Part shown: piece by piece, positions 33,642-42,651 of the stretch
Layout of the letters: each line of letters begins with the position of its first letter
Numbering within the stretch: the first letter of the stretch is position 1
NCBI GenBank assembly: GCA_016794595.1
Contig: JAEUJN010000075.1
Location: forward strand, 1 to 64,000
Source: Kineosporiaceae bacterium
GTDB taxonomy: Bacteria > Actinomycetota > Actinomycetes > Actinomycetales > Kineosporiaceae
DNA: 64,000 nt
Reading direction: 5' to 3'
The notes under the pieces: generated by a model
Database searches by the model: none
What the model was told of the DNA's origin: nothing
What the model saw: the letters and a program-made list of their open reading frames with translations, nothing else
Position numbers and translations under genes: made by a program

Positions 33642-34118
33642 ATGTCCGCGGCCTTCGTCCTGCGTGGTTGGCCGGCTCGACGGTGGCTGGTGGCTCTGGC
33701 GACCGCCGTGGCCACCGTGGTGGTGGTCGGCGTCCCGACCGTGCTCGTGCCCAATCCTGTGTTCAGCCGCGAGATCGCGGTGACCGCTTGGGCATGGCCG
33801 GTGCTGCTGGTGACGGCCGTGCTGTCCGGGTTGCTCGCCGCCACCTACATCCGCGCCGGCGCCGTCGATCCTCCGGCCGAGGTCCCGGCGGATGCCCACA
33901 CCAGTCGCTGGGGCGCGGCCGGCGGGCTGCTCGCCTACTTCGCCGTGGGGTGCCCGGTCTGCAACAAGATCGCGTTGCTCGCCCTGGGCTACACCGGTGC
34001 CCTGCGCTGGTTCGCCCCGGTGCAGCCGTACCTGGCAGTGCTCGGGGTGGCCCTGCTCGGCTACGCCCTCCATCGCCGTCTGCAGGGCGAGCTCGCGTGC
34101 CCGGTCCGGCCCGTCTGA
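33642..34118 (+). CDS. Four-helix membrane protein with CPxC motif
   Basis: The 158-residue product has about four transmembrane helices. Its third region contains YFAVGCPVCNKIALLALGY, a CPVC dithiol motif at a membrane edge, followed by LACPV near the C-terminus. This recalls DsbD/VKOR-like or MauE-type thiol membrane proteins and uncharacterised actinobacterial proteins with a GCPxCN signature. A role in thiol or metal handling is possible but unproven. The ATG at 33642 gives a usual N-terminus. Confidence 0.75.
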   Translation: MSAAFVLRGWPARRWLVALATAVATVVVVGVPTVLVPNPVFSREIAVTAWAWPVLLVTAVLSGLLAATYIRAGAVDPPAEVPADAHTSRWGAAGGLLAYFAVGCPVCNKIALLALGYTGALRWFAPVQPYLAVLGVALLGYALHRRLQGELACPVRPV

Positions 34119-34205
34119 GCCCCGCGACGGCTACTCGGCCGGCTCGCATCGGACCGTCAACGGTGCGGCTAGCCTGTCTGCCGCGGCTTGACATAGGAGA
34201 AACGC

Positions 34206-34547
34206 ATGGTGCTCCAGCAGGTGGAGCTCGTCGTGTCCGGCGGGCAGGAGGCGGCGTTCGAGGCAGCGCTGTGTGAGGTGCGGCAACGCGTGTTCGCCTC
34301 ACCGGGCTTCCGGGGGTTCACCGTCGTCGAGCGCCTGCATGATCACCCTGTCAGTTACCTGGTGCAGGTGCGGTGGGAGACCGCGGACGAGCTGACCGCG
34401 CACCTCGACACCCGGTTCGAACGCTGCTGGAGCCCCGTCGAACCGTTCCTCGCCGGGACTCCGCGGGTGGGCCACTTCCGCGAGCGACCGGGGTTCGACC
34501 TGAACGGCCCAGGTGTCATCACGGACCTTTCCTGGCTCACCTCGTGA
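34206..34547 (+). CDS. Antibiotic biosynthesis monooxygenase (ABM)-domain protein
   Basis: The 113-residue protein has a dimeric ferredoxin-like ABM fold (QQVELVVSGGQEAAFEAAL, FASPGFRGFTVVERLHDHP, YLVQVRWETADELTAHLDT). Members are cofactor-free oxygenases or haem-degrading enzymes; the specific role is unknown. AGGAGA lies upstream of the ATG. Its TGA overlaps the GTG of ilvA (GTGA), so the two are translationally coupled. Confidence 0.88.
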   Translation: MVLQQVELVVSGGQEAAFEAALCEVRQRVFASPGFRGFTVVERLHDHPVSYLVQVRWETADELTAHLDTRFERCWSPVEPFLAGTPRVGHFRERPGFDLNGPGVITDLSWLTS

Positions 34548-36175
34548 CGCCCGACCTGCCCCGGCCGGACGACGTGGCGACGCCCTACCTCAAGCGCATC
34601 CTCACCTCGCGGGTCTACGACGTGGTCACCGAGACCCCGTTGGACGCCGCGCCCGCCCTGTCGGCGCGCCTCGGCCACACCGTGCTGCTCAAGCGCGAGG
34701 ACCTGCAGCCGGTGTTCTCGTTCAAGATCCGTGGCGCCTACAACATGATGGCGAATCTGCCTCCGGACGCCTTGGCCAAGGGTGTCATCGCCGCCAGCGC
34801 CGGCAACCATGCCCAGGGCGTGGCGATGGCCGCCCGCCGCCTCGGCTGCAGCGCGGTGATCGTGATGCCGACCACCACCCCCGAGGTCAAGATCGATGCG
34901 GTCCGGACGGCGGGCGCCGAGGTCGTGCTGCACGGGGTCTCCTACAGCGAGGCGCACGCGCACGCCGTCCGGCTCGGGGCCGAGCGGGGGCTCACTTTCG
35001 TGCACCCCTTCGACGACCCCGACGTGATCGCCGGCCAGGGCACCATCGGCATGGAGATCCTGCGCCAGCACCCCGGCGGGCTCGACGCGGTGTTCGTCGC
35101 GGTCGGCGGCGGCGGCCTGATCAGCGGGATCGCGGCCTACATCAAGGCGTTACGGCCCGACGTCCGCATCATCGGGGTGCAGACCGACGACTCCGACGCG
35201 ATGACCCGATCCCTGGCGGCCGGTGAGCGCGTCGAACTCGACCAGGTCGGCCTGTTCAGTGACGGCACCGCCGTCCGATTGGTGGGGGCCGAGACGTTCC
35301 GGCTGGCCAGCGTGCTGGTCGACGAGATGATCCGGGTCGACACCGACGAGGTGTGCGCCGCGATCAAGGACGTGTTCACCGATACCCGCGCCATTCTCGA
35401 ACCGGCCGGTGCACTGGCCGTCGCCGGGCTGAAGGCCTACGCCGCCGCCCGCGCGGCCCGGCGCGAACCCGTCGAGGCTGGAGACCCCGGCGTCGCAAGC
35501 GAGCCCGGTGAGCCCGGCGAGCCCGGTGACCCAGGCGAGCCCGGCGAGCGGCAGACCTACATCGCCGTGGCCTGCGGGGCGAACATGAACTTCAGCCGGT
35601 TGGGCTTCGTCGCCGAGCGCGCCGAGATCGGTGAGCAGCGCGAGGCGGTGTTCGCCGTGACCATTCCCGAGCAGCGGGGCAGCTTCCGGGCGTTCCTGGC
35701 CACCATCGGTGAGCACCGGGCGATCACCGAGTTCAACTACCGCATCGCCGACACCGACGACGCGCACGTCTTCGTCGGGGTTCAGGTGCACGATCGGGCC
35801 GAAACCCGATTGATCGCGAAGGGTTTCGCCGAGGCCGGGCTGCCGGCGCTGGACCTGACCGACGACGAGCTGGCCAAGCTGCACCTGCGCCACCTGGTCG
35901 GCGGCCGGACACCGTTGGCGGCCGACGAGCGGCTCTACCGGTTCGAGTTCCCCGAGCGCCCGGGCGCCCTGGTCCGGTTCCTGGCGGCGATGTCGCCGGC
36001 CTGGAACATCTCGCTGTTCCACTACCGCAATCACGGCAGCGACGTCGGCCGGGTGCTGGTCGGCATGCAGGTGCCGGACGCCGACCGCGCGGCGTTCGCG
36101 CTCTTCCTCGCCCAGGTGGGCTACTCGTGGGTGGAGGAGACCGACCATCCGGCCTACCACCTGTTCCTGCGCTGA
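34544..36175 (+). CDS. ilvA: Threonine ammonia-lyase, biosynthetic, with two ACT-like domains
   Basis: The 543-residue PLP enzyme converts threonine to 2-oxobutyrate, the first step of isoleucine synthesis. The PLP Lys61 lies in FSFKIRGAYNMM, with SAGNHAQGVA and VGGGGLISGIA as further PLP-binding segments. Two C-terminal ACT-like domains (EQRGSFRAFLATIGEHRAIT and ERPGALVRFLAAMSPAWNIS) give feedback control by isoleucine and valine. Residues about 310-336 are a collagen-like insertion (repeats of EPG/GEPGDPG) between the catalytic and regulatory parts. A family B palindrome begins just after the stop. Confidence 0.96.
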   Translation: MTPDLPRPDDVATPYLKRILTSRVYDVVTETPLDAAPALSARLGHTVLLKREDLQPVFSFKIRGAYNMMANLPPDALAKGVIAASAGNHAQGVAMAARRLGCSAVIVMPTTTPEVKIDAVRTAGAEVVLHGVSYSEAHAHAVRLGAERGLTFVHPFDDPDVIAGQGTIGMEILRQHPGGLDAVFVAVGGGGLISGIAAYIKALRPDVRIIGVQTDDSDAMTRSLAAGERVELDQVGLFSDGTAVRLVGAETFRLASVLVDEMIRVDTDEVCAAIKDVFTDTRAILEPAGALAVAGLKAYAAARAARREPVEAGDPGVASEPGEPGEPGDPGEPGERQTYIAVACGANMNFSRLGFVAERAEIGEQREAVFAVTIPEQRGSFRAFLATIGEHRAITEFNYRIADTDDAHVFVGVQVHDRAETRLIAKGFAEAGLPALDLTDDELAKLHLRHLVGGRTPLAADERLYRFEFPERPGALVRFLAAMSPAWNISLFHYRNHGSDVGRVLVGMQVPDADRAAFALFLAQVGYSWVEETDHPAYHLFLR

Positions 36176-36177
36176 CC

Positions 36178-36290
36178 CCAAACCCGCTCATGCTCCCCAG
36201 CTGACGGTCGATGCTCCGCAGCTGGCCGGCTGACCGTCTCGCTGCGGAGCATGAGCAGTCGGCCACGGAGCATGAGCAGGTTGGGTGGGG
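36178..36290. repeat. Palindromic repeat family B, copy 2
   Basis: Outer arms cccaaacccgctcatgctcc (36178-36197) and ggagcatgagcaggttggg (about 36267-36285), inner pair gatgctccgcagctggc and gctgcggagcatgagc. Starts 2 bp after the ilvA stop. Confidence 0.85.
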
Positions 36291-36420
36291 GTGTCGGCGC
36301 GAAACGCCGGGAATGTCATGATCGCGCCCACCGGGCGCTACCGTGTGCCATCACCCTCGCCGCGGGTGCATCCGCACCGTCGCTGGGCTTCCGCGGTGAA
36401 AGTCGTTGCAGGAGAACGCT

Positions 36421-36831
36421 GTGGACAAGACTCGGTTGGACGACGGCAGCGTGCTGGTCGCGTTCGGGTTACCCGGTGCCGTGCAGGCCAGCTCGGTGGT
36501 CCTGGTCGGCGACTTCAACGGCTGGTCGAGGGAGGCGAACCCGCTCGCTGTGCAGGACGACGGCAGCTTCCGCACCGAGCTGCGACTGCCGGCCGGGCAG
36601 CGGTCCAGGTTCCGCTACCTCCTGGACGGGCACCGCTGGGAGAACGACTGGGCAGCCGACGACTACGTACCCAACGGGCTCGGAGCCGACGACTCGGTGG
36701 TCGACCTGACCGGTCTCGAGGCGAACCAGCCGTCGTCGCCGGAGAGTGCGCTCGCCACCCCGGACGTCGCCGAGCCGGTGGTCCGGCGTGGACGCCGTCC
36801 GTGGTGGTTGCTCTGGTGGCCCTGGCGCTAG
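36421..36831 (+). CDS. CBM48 / isoamylase N-terminal (AMPK-like) domain protein
   Basis: The 136-residue protein is a single CBM48-type glycogen-binding module (VVLVGDFNGWSREANPL, GSFRTELRLPAGQRSRFRYL, NDWAADDYVPNGLGADDS) followed by a linker and a C-terminal hydrophobic WWLLWWPWR that may touch the membrane. It probably binds alpha-glucan. GTG at 36421 with CAGGAG 7 bp upstream; a TTG at 36406 is less likely. Confidence 0.85.
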   Translation: MDKTRLDDGSVLVAFGLPGAVQASSVVLVGDFNGWSREANPLAVQDDGSFRTELRLPAGQRSRFRYLLDGHRWENDWAADDYVPNGLGADDSVVDLTGLEANQPSSPESALATPDVAEPVVRRGRRPWWLLWWPWR

Positions 36832-36977
36832 GCCTGCCCGGCTCGCCACGGCCGGAGAGAGCACGGTGACGATCACGCGCACCCGGACCGACGTCCTGGT
36901 GTACTGGCAGTCCACCCCGGTGCTGCCCTGGATGCTGCCGTCGCGATCGGCCGAGGGTGGATCGAGGGGAGCCGACG

Positions 36978-37736
36978 ATGAGGGTCGCACTGTTCGTCAC
37001 CTGCCTGAACGACACGATGTTCCCGCAATCGGGTCGGGCGACGGTGAGCGTGCTCGAACGGGTGGGCGCCTCGGTGGCCTTCCCGATGGCCCAGACCTGC
37101 TGCGGCCAGATGCACGTCAACACCGGCTACCGCAGGCAGGCCACCGACATGGTGCGCGCCTTCCTGGACGCCTTCGAGAGCCACGAGACGATCGTGGCGC
37201 CGTCCTCGTCCTGCACCGCCACCATTCGCCACCACTACTCGGCGGTGGCCGCCGAGAGCGGCGATCCGCTACTGGTGCAGCGGGTTGAGCAGATCGTTCC
37301 CCGGGTGTTCGACCTGTCCGAGTTCCTCATCGACGTGGTGCAGACCGCGGACGTCGGGGCCTACTTCCCGCACACCGTCACCTATCACGCGACGTGCCAC
37401 TCCCAGCGCGCGGTGCACCTGGGGGATCGGCCCTACCAGCTGCTGCGCGCGGTCAGGGGGTTGCGGCTGCTCGAGTTGGCCAACTCCGAGGAGTGCTGCG
37501 GGTTCGGCGGCACCTTCTCGGTGAAGAACCCGGATGTCTCGGTGGCGATGGGCTCGGACAAGGCACGGCACGTCCGTGAGACCGGGGCGGAGGTGCTGGT
37601 TGCCGCCGACCGCTCGTGCCTGATGCACATCGGGGGTCTGCTGTCGCGCCAGCGCAGCGGGATCCGCGTGATGCACCTGGCCGAGGTGCTCGCATCCACC
37701 GACCAACCGTCGTCCGGGACCGCCGTCACGGCCTGA
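36978..37736 (+). CDS. lutA: L-lactate utilisation protein LutA (Fe-S oxidoreductase)
   Basis: The 252-residue protein has two CCG domains: TCCGQMHVN around Cys41-Cys42 and ECCGFGGTFS near residue 173, with HATCHSQRAV between, as in LutA/GlpC-type heterodisulfide-reductase-like subunits. With LutB and LutC it oxidises L-lactate to pyruvate, passing electrons to quinone. It is the first gene of lutABC (19 bp before lutB, lutB and lutC overlapping). No lutR or permease gene lies next to it. Confidence 0.95.
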   Translation: MRVALFVTCLNDTMFPQSGRATVSVLERVGASVAFPMAQTCCGQMHVNTGYRRQATDMVRAFLDAFESHETIVAPSSSCTATIRHHYSAVAAESGDPLLVQRVEQIVPRVFDLSEFLIDVVQTADVGAYFPHTVTYHATCHSQRAVHLGDRPYQLLRAVRGLRLLELANSEECCGFGGTFSVKNPDVSVAMGSDKARHVRETGAEVLVAADRSCLMHIGGLLSRQRSGIRVMHLAEVLASTDQPSSGTAVTA

Positions 37737-37754
37737 GCGAGAGGAGGTGTCGCC

Positions 37755-39254
37755 ATGAGCAAGGCGTTCGTGGGGATGCCGAAGTTCCAGACCGGGGCGA
37801 AGCAGGCGCTCGGCGATTCCCAGCTGCGCACCAACCTCGGTCACGCCACGACGACCATCCGTGCCAAGCGGGAGAAGGCGGTCGGCGAGTTGCCCGACTG
37901 GGAGGACCTGCGGCTGGCCGGGGCAGCGATCAAGGACGAGGTCGGCGCCCATCTGGATCACTACCTTGAGCTGTTCGAGCGCCAGTTCACCGCGGCCGGG
38001 GGGCACGTGCACTGGGCCCGGGACGCCGCGGAGGCGAACCGCATCGTCACCGACCTGGTGCGAGCCACGGGTGAGAGCGAGGTGGTCAAGGTCAAGTCGA
38101 TGGTCACGGTCGAGATCGCGCTCAACGAGGCGCTGGCCGAGGCCGGGATCACCGCCCACGAGACCGACCTCGCCGAGCTGATCGTGCAACTGGCCGATGA
38201 CCTGCCCAGCCACATCCTGGTCCCGGCGATCCACCGCAGCCGGGGCGAGATCCGCGAGATCTTCCTCGAGCACATGCCCGGCGTGACACCGGAGCTGAGC
38301 GATGAGCCGGCCGATCTGGCCGGGCAGGCCCGCACCTACCTGCGGGAGAAGTTCATGCAGGCAAAGGTCGCCATCTCGGGAGCCAACTTCATGGTGGCCG
38401 AGACCGGCACCCTGGTGGTGGTCGAGTCCGAGGGCAACGGCCGGATGTGCCTGACCCTGCCCGAGACGCTGATCAGCGTGGTCGGCATCGAGAAGGTGCT
38501 GCCGACCTGGCGCGACCTGGAGGTCTTCCTGCAGTTGCTGCCGCGCTCCTCGACGGCCGAGCGGATGAACCCCTACACCACGATGTGGACCGGCGCCCAC
38601 GGGTGGGGCCAGGGCAGCGACGGCCAAGGGAGCGACGACCAGGGCAGCGACGGACCGAGGACCGTGCACGTGGTGCTGCTGGACAACGGGCGCACCCGGG
38701 TGCTCGCGGACCCGGTCGGGCGGCAGGCGTTGCGCTGCATCCGGTGTTCGGCCTGCCTGAACTCCTGCCCGGTCTACGAACGGGTCGGGGGGCGAGCGTA
38801 CGGGTCGGTGTACCCCGGCCCGATCGGGGCGATCCTCAACCCGTTGCTCAACGGGGTCGAGGCGGGCCCGGTGGAGAGGTCGCTCCCCTACGCCTCCTCG
38901 TTGTGCGGGCGCTGCTTCGAGGTGTGCCCGGTGCGGATCGACATCCCGGACGTGCTGGTGCACCTGCGCGGTCAAGTGGTGGCGTCCCACCAGAACGGGC
39001 GCGGTGAGGCGCTGGCCCTGGGCGCGGTCGGATGGGTGTTCGGTTCGGCGCGCCGGTTGAGGATGGCCGAACGCGGCCTCTCACTGGCCCATCGCCTGCT
39101 CGGCCAGCGGACGGCGATCGGTCCGATCCCGTTGCCGTTCTGGGCCACGGCGTGGTCACAGGCCCGCGACGTGCCGATGCCGCCGGCGGAGTCGTTCCGG
39201 CAGTGGTGGCACAGCACCCGGGGGGACGAGGAGCCGAAGGGATGGCAGCGATGA
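37755..39254 (+). CDS. lutB: L-lactate utilisation iron-sulfur protein LutB
   Basis: The 499-residue protein has the N-terminal LUD domain (AKVAISGANFMVAETGTL, then VVVESEGNGR) and two 4Fe-4S motifs: CIRCSACLNSCPVY (about 328) and CGRCFEVCPVRIDIP (about 380). Residues about 283-303 contain an unusual GQGSDGQGSDDQGSD repeat insertion. GAGAGGAGG precedes the ATG. Middle gene of the lut operon. Confidence 0.95.
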   Translation: MSKAFVGMPKFQTGAKQALGDSQLRTNLGHATTTIRAKREKAVGELPDWEDLRLAGAAIKDEVGAHLDHYLELFERQFTAAGGHVHWARDAAEANRIVTDLVRATGESEVVKVKSMVTVEIALNEALAEAGITAHETDLAELIVQLADDLPSHILVPAIHRSRGEIREIFLEHMPGVTPELSDEPADLAGQARTYLREKFMQAKVAISGANFMVAETGTLVVVESEGNGRMCLTLPETLISVVGIEKVLPTWRDLEVFLQLLPRSSTAERMNPYTTMWTGAHGWGQGSDGQGSDDQGSDGPRTVHVVLLDNGRTRVLADPVGRQALRCIRCSACLNSCPVYERVGGRAYGSVYPGPIGAILNPLLNGVEAGPVERSLPYASSLCGRCFEVCPVRIDIPDVLVHLRGQVVASHQNGRGEALALGAVGWVFGSARRLRMAERGLSLAHRLLGQRTAIGPIPLPFWATAWSQARDVPMPPAESFRQWWHSTRGDEEPKGWQR

Positions 39255-39901
39255 GCGCCAAGCAGGAGATCCTCCGCCGGATCCGTTCGGCCAGAGGCGA
39301 TCTCGCCGATCAGTCGCCGGGAACGACACCGATCCCGCGTGGCTACCAGGTGCGTCGCGACGTGCCCGAGGGGTTGATCGAGCGGTTTCGCGAGCGGGTG
39401 GTCGACTACCGGGCCGAGGTGGACGTCGTGCCGGCCGACGGGGTCGGCGCTGGGGTGGCCGGTGCCCTGGCCCGGCTCGGCGCGAGCCGGGTGGGGGTGC
39501 CGGCCGGCCTGCCGTCGTCCTGGCTGCCGGACGGGGTGCAGGTGCACCGGGACGCGCCGTCCGACCCTCTGGGGCTCGACGCCTTGCAGGCGCTGCACGC
39601 CGTGGTCACCGGGTGCGCGGTCGGCATCGCCGAGACCGGCACGGTGGTGCTCGACGGCAGACCCACGTGCGGACGCCGGGCGTTGCACCTGGTGCCGGAC
39701 GCGCACGTCTGCGTCGTGGCGGCGTCCGACATCGTGGACGACGTGCCCGCCGCGATCGCCCGGCTCGCCCCCGCTCCCGGCGAGCGGGCGGGGCCGCTGA
39801 CCTGGATCTCCGGCCCCTCGGCCACCTCGGACATCGAACTCAACCGGGTCGAGGGGGTGCACGGCCCGCGCGCGCTGCACGTGATCGTCGTCCGGGACTG
39901 A
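39251..39901 (+). CDS. lutC: Lactate utilisation protein LutC (LUD domain)
   Basis: The 216-residue protein is a LUD-domain protein (AKQEILRRIRSAR, VTGCAVGIAETGTVVLD, ALHLVPDAHVCVVAASDI, GPSATSDIELNRVEGVHGP). It is the third component of the LutABC lactate dehydrogenase. The ATG at 39251 overlaps the lutB stop (ATGA); an in-frame ATG at 39242 would add three residues. Confidence 0.94.
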   Translation: MSAKQEILRRIRSARGDLADQSPGTTPIPRGYQVRRDVPEGLIERFRERVVDYRAEVDVVPADGVGAGVAGALARLGASRVGVPAGLPSSWLPDGVQVHRDAPSDPLGLDALQALHAVVTGCAVGIAETGTVVLDGRPTCGRRALHLVPDAHVCVVAASDIVDDVPAAIARLAPAPGERAGPLTWISGPSATSDIELNRVEGVHGPRALHVIVVRD

Positions 39902-40029
39902 GGTCTGGGGTCGGGCGGTTCAGGGTTGTGCCGACTGGGGCGACTCGAGCACGATCGCCCGATTCCCCTGCGGAGGGCGAGCACAGCGTGGTTGATTGAG
40001 CCGCGTCACGCGTCCTGAGGGGGTCTCCG

Positions 40030-41328
40030 GTGGTAGTGCGGCTCACGACACGAACCAAGAGCATCGCGGCGATCGTGCTGGGAGCCATGGTGGCCGTGGG
40101 GCTTTGGGTCGTGCCCGCGGCGCGGGCGGCCACCAACCTGATCGCGAATCCGTCGGTGGAGTCGGTGGCGGGTAGTGGTCCGGCGAGTTGGTCGACGAAT
40201 GTGTGGGGGACGAACACGGCCTCGTTCTCGCATGCGAGTACGGGTCGGACTGGTTCGCGCAGTGTGCTGGTGTCGATGTCGTCGCGGACCTCGGGTGATG
40301 CGAAGTGGTTGGCCGATCCGGTGCCGGTGACGGCGGGGACGGCGTACTCGTACAGCGATTACTACATCTCGGGTGTGACCACGCAGGTGTACGTGATGTA
40401 CATCGATGCGGCGGGTGCCTATGACGTGCGGTATCTGGCGGATGCCCCGGCGAGTGCGACGTGGCGGCAGTTCACGACCACGTTCACCCCGCCGTCCACG
40501 GCTCGTCGGGTGGTGATCTCGCACGTGCTGCCGGCGGTGGGCAGCCTGCAACTGGACGACGTCTCGATCACCTCCGGGTCGACCCCGACGCCAACTCCCA
40601 CTCCGACGCCGACCGTCACCCCGACGCCCACTGTCACCCCGACCCCCACACCGACCCCGACGACCCCGGTGAACAACGGCTACGTCAGCCTGACCTTCGA
40701 CGATGGGCGCAGTGGCCAGTACGACACCGCGCTGCCGGCCCTTCAGGCGCGCGGGCTGAAGGGGACCTTCTACATCATCGGTGAGGCCCTCGGCTGGGGC
40801 AGCGGCTACATGAACGCGAGCCAGGTCGGCGCCCTGCACGCCGCGGGCAACGAACTGGGCAACCACAGCTGGAGCCACCCCTACCTGACCTCCCTGTCGG
40901 CGACCCAGATCGCCCAGGAGTTCAACCAGACCCAGACCACGCTGCAGGGCATCACCGGTGTGACCCCGACCGCATGTGCGTACACCTATGGCGCCTACAA
41001 CGCGACCGTGCAGCAGGTGGCCAGCGGCATCTTCCGGACGTGCCGGAGCACGGACGGCGGGGTGAACACCGCCGCGGACACCCCGCAGTACGCCCTGCGC
41101 ACCTACTACGTGACCACCTCGACGACGGCCAGCCAGATCAGGGCCGCGGCAGACCAGGCCAGGGCCAACAAGTCGTGGGTGATCTTCATCTATCACGGCG
41201 TGGGCACGGTGATCAGCACGGACGACGTCACCTCGAGCACGTTCAACGCCCACCTGGACCAGATCGTCGCCTCGGGCGTCACGGTGCTGCCGGTCAGCTC
41301 GGCGTATCACGCACTGACCGGGCGCTGA
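40030..41328 (+). CDS. Secreted polysaccharide deacetylase (NodB) with N-terminal carbohydrate-binding-like module
   Basis: The 432-residue product has a signal peptide (about 1-37), a beta-sandwich carbohydrate-binding-like module (about 38-175), a Thr-Pro repeat linker (about 182-213), and a NodB deacetylase domain: TFDDGRSGQYDT (metal Asp223-224), NHSWSHPYLT (metal His279 and His283) and a late IYHGVG. It should remove acetyl groups from chitin, xylan or peptidoglycan in the wall. Codon choice differs sharply between the first module (rich in NNG/NNT) and the rest (rich in NNC). Ends before a family A palindrome. Confidence 0.9.
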   Translation: MVVRLTTRTKSIAAIVLGAMVAVGLWVVPAARAATNLIANPSVESVAGSGPASWSTNVWGTNTASFSHASTGRTGSRSVLVSMSSRTSGDAKWLADPVPVTAGTAYSYSDYYISGVTTQVYVMYIDAAGAYDVRYLADAPASATWRQFTTTFTPPSTARRVVISHVLPAVGSLQLDDVSITSGSTPTPTPTPTPTVTPTPTVTPTPTPTPTTPVNNGYVSLTFDDGRSGQYDTALPALQARGLKGTFYIIGEALGWGSGYMNASQVGALHAAGNELGNHSWSHPYLTSLSATQIAQEFNQTQTTLQGITGVTPTACAYTYGAYNATVQQVASGIFRTCRSTDGGVNTAADTPQYALRTYYVTTSTTASQIRAAADQARANKSWVIFIYHGVGTVISTDDVTSSTFNAHLDQIVASGVTVLPVSSAYHALTGR

Positions 41329-41360
41329 CCGCCTGCCCCACCGAACGTCCCCCACCCGAT

Positions 41361-41406
41361 GCCGTGATCATGCACTTTCGACTGTTCGAGAGTGCATGAT
41401 CACGGC
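41361..41406. repeat. Palindromic repeat family A, copy 4
   Basis: gccgtgatcatgcactttcg (from 41361) pairs with cgagagtgcatgatcacggc (to 41406) with one mismatch. It lies between the convergent NodB and FN3/PKD genes, the same context as copies 1 and 3. Confidence 0.87.
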
Positions 41407-41438
41407 GGGGTGTCGACTGGGGACGGCGGTACGTCGGG

Positions 41439-42422
41439 TCAGCGAGCCTTGATGGTCACCACGTTCGACGCCGAGCCGTAGACGGCGTTCAGCGCTGTGA
41501 CCAGGTAACGGTAGGTCGTGCCCGACCGAACGGTGGTGTCACTCCACCGGGTGGCGGACGGGGCCAGAGTCGCCACCGGGGAGAAGATCGTGCACCGGGA
41601 TCCCGTGCACCGGCTGACCACCAGTGAGGTGGCGGTGGTGGTGGCCGGGTTGGTCCACCGCAGGTCGACGCGGCGGCGCACGGTCGAGGAGGCGGTGAGG
41701 TTCGTCGGAGCGCCCGGGGGCTGGGTGGACACGGTGATCGTGGTCTGGCTGAGGTCGGCCAGGCCGCGGGCGGTGGCCACGGTCAGCGTCGCCCGGTAGG
41801 TGCCCGGCGTGGTGTAGACGTGGGTCGCCGTCGGACCGCTGGCGGTGGCCCCGTCACCGAAGGACCACGACCAGGTGGCGATCTGCTCGAAATCGAGCCC
41901 GGTGGAGGCTGACCCGTCGAAGCTGACCGTCAACGGCGCCAGGCCACTGGTGGGGGTAGCCGTCATCACCGAGGAGGGGTAACCGCCACCGGCAGTGATC
42001 CCGCTCGGCAGGGCGGCCTCCGCCGACCAGGCCGAGGCACCGGCGGCGTTGACCGCACGCACCCGGTAGCGGTAAGCGCTGATAGGGGTGTTGTCCAGGT
42101 AGAGGTACTGGTTCGCCAGGGTGGTGGCCAGCGGGGCGAACGCGCACCCGGTGGCGGTGGAGGTGCACCGCTCGATCTCGAAGCCGGTCTCGTCCGCGGA
42201 GTTGTCGGCCCAGACCAGGGAGGTGGCCGCGCCACCGTTGGCCGGCCGGGCGGCCAGACCGGACGGGGCGATCGGGATGGTCACGGCCGCCGCGGGGCTC
42301 AGTGGGGCGATGACCAGGCCCCCGGCCAGGGCGAGGCCGGCGCCGAGAGCAGCGGCTCGGCGGGAGCGGCCTCGCGCGGGTCGCCTCGACCACGGGTTTT
42401 GATGACGTGTCAGCAGGTCCAT
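41439..42422 (-). CDS. Secreted FN3-PKD-FN3 protein
   Basis: The 327-residue product has a twin-Arg-containing, basic signal peptide (about 1-46, ALGAGLALAGGLVIAPLSPA), a fibronectin type III domain (about 48-140), a PKD domain (about 150-235, WSWSFGDGATASGPTATHVY), and a second FN3 domain (about 240-327). No catalytic domain is present, so it is likely an adhesin or scaffold. The ATG at 42420-42422 starts the signal peptide; longer upstream reading is not protein-like. Confidence 0.82.
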   Translation of the reverse strand: MDLLTRHQNPWSRRPARGRSRRAAALGAGLALAGGLVIAPLSPAAAVTIPIAPSGLAARPANGGAATSLVWADNSADETGFEIERCTSTATGCAFAPLATTLANQYLYLDNTPISAYRYRVRAVNAAGASAWSAEAALPSGITAGGGYPSSVMTATPTSGLAPLTVSFDGSASTGLDFEQIATWSWSFGDGATASGPTATHVYTTPGTYRATLTVATARGLADLSQTTITVSTQPPGAPTNLTASSTVRRRVDLRWTNPATTTATSLVVSRCTGSRCTIFSPVATLAPSATRWSDTTVRSGTTYRYLVTALNAVYGSASNVVTIKAR

Positions 42423-42651
42423 TGGCCCACTGTAAGCGGCCCCGGCCCGGTGATCACTGACTTGACCGGGCGTTGACCGACAAGCACCAGTGCGTGGAGA
42501 GAGACCGCCAGGGTCCGACAGTTTCGATGAGGTGTCGCCAGTGACCTTTGTCCGGCCGTGACGGGCCTTGCCGTCCGGGCCCGGCGCTGCCGGCGGGCCC
42601 CGGTAGCCTGGGACCCGCCGTCCCAACCCCACGTCGGGAGCACGACCTCTG

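Noticed and set aside
37269-38990. 573-codon minus-strand frame opposite lutA/lutB
   Set aside because: Antisense shadow; the plus strand carries CCG and 4Fe-4S motifs.
40590-40680. Short repeats that could suggest a CRISPR or minisatellite
   Set aside because: They encode a Thr-Pro linker in a secreted protein; no spacers or regular repeat length.
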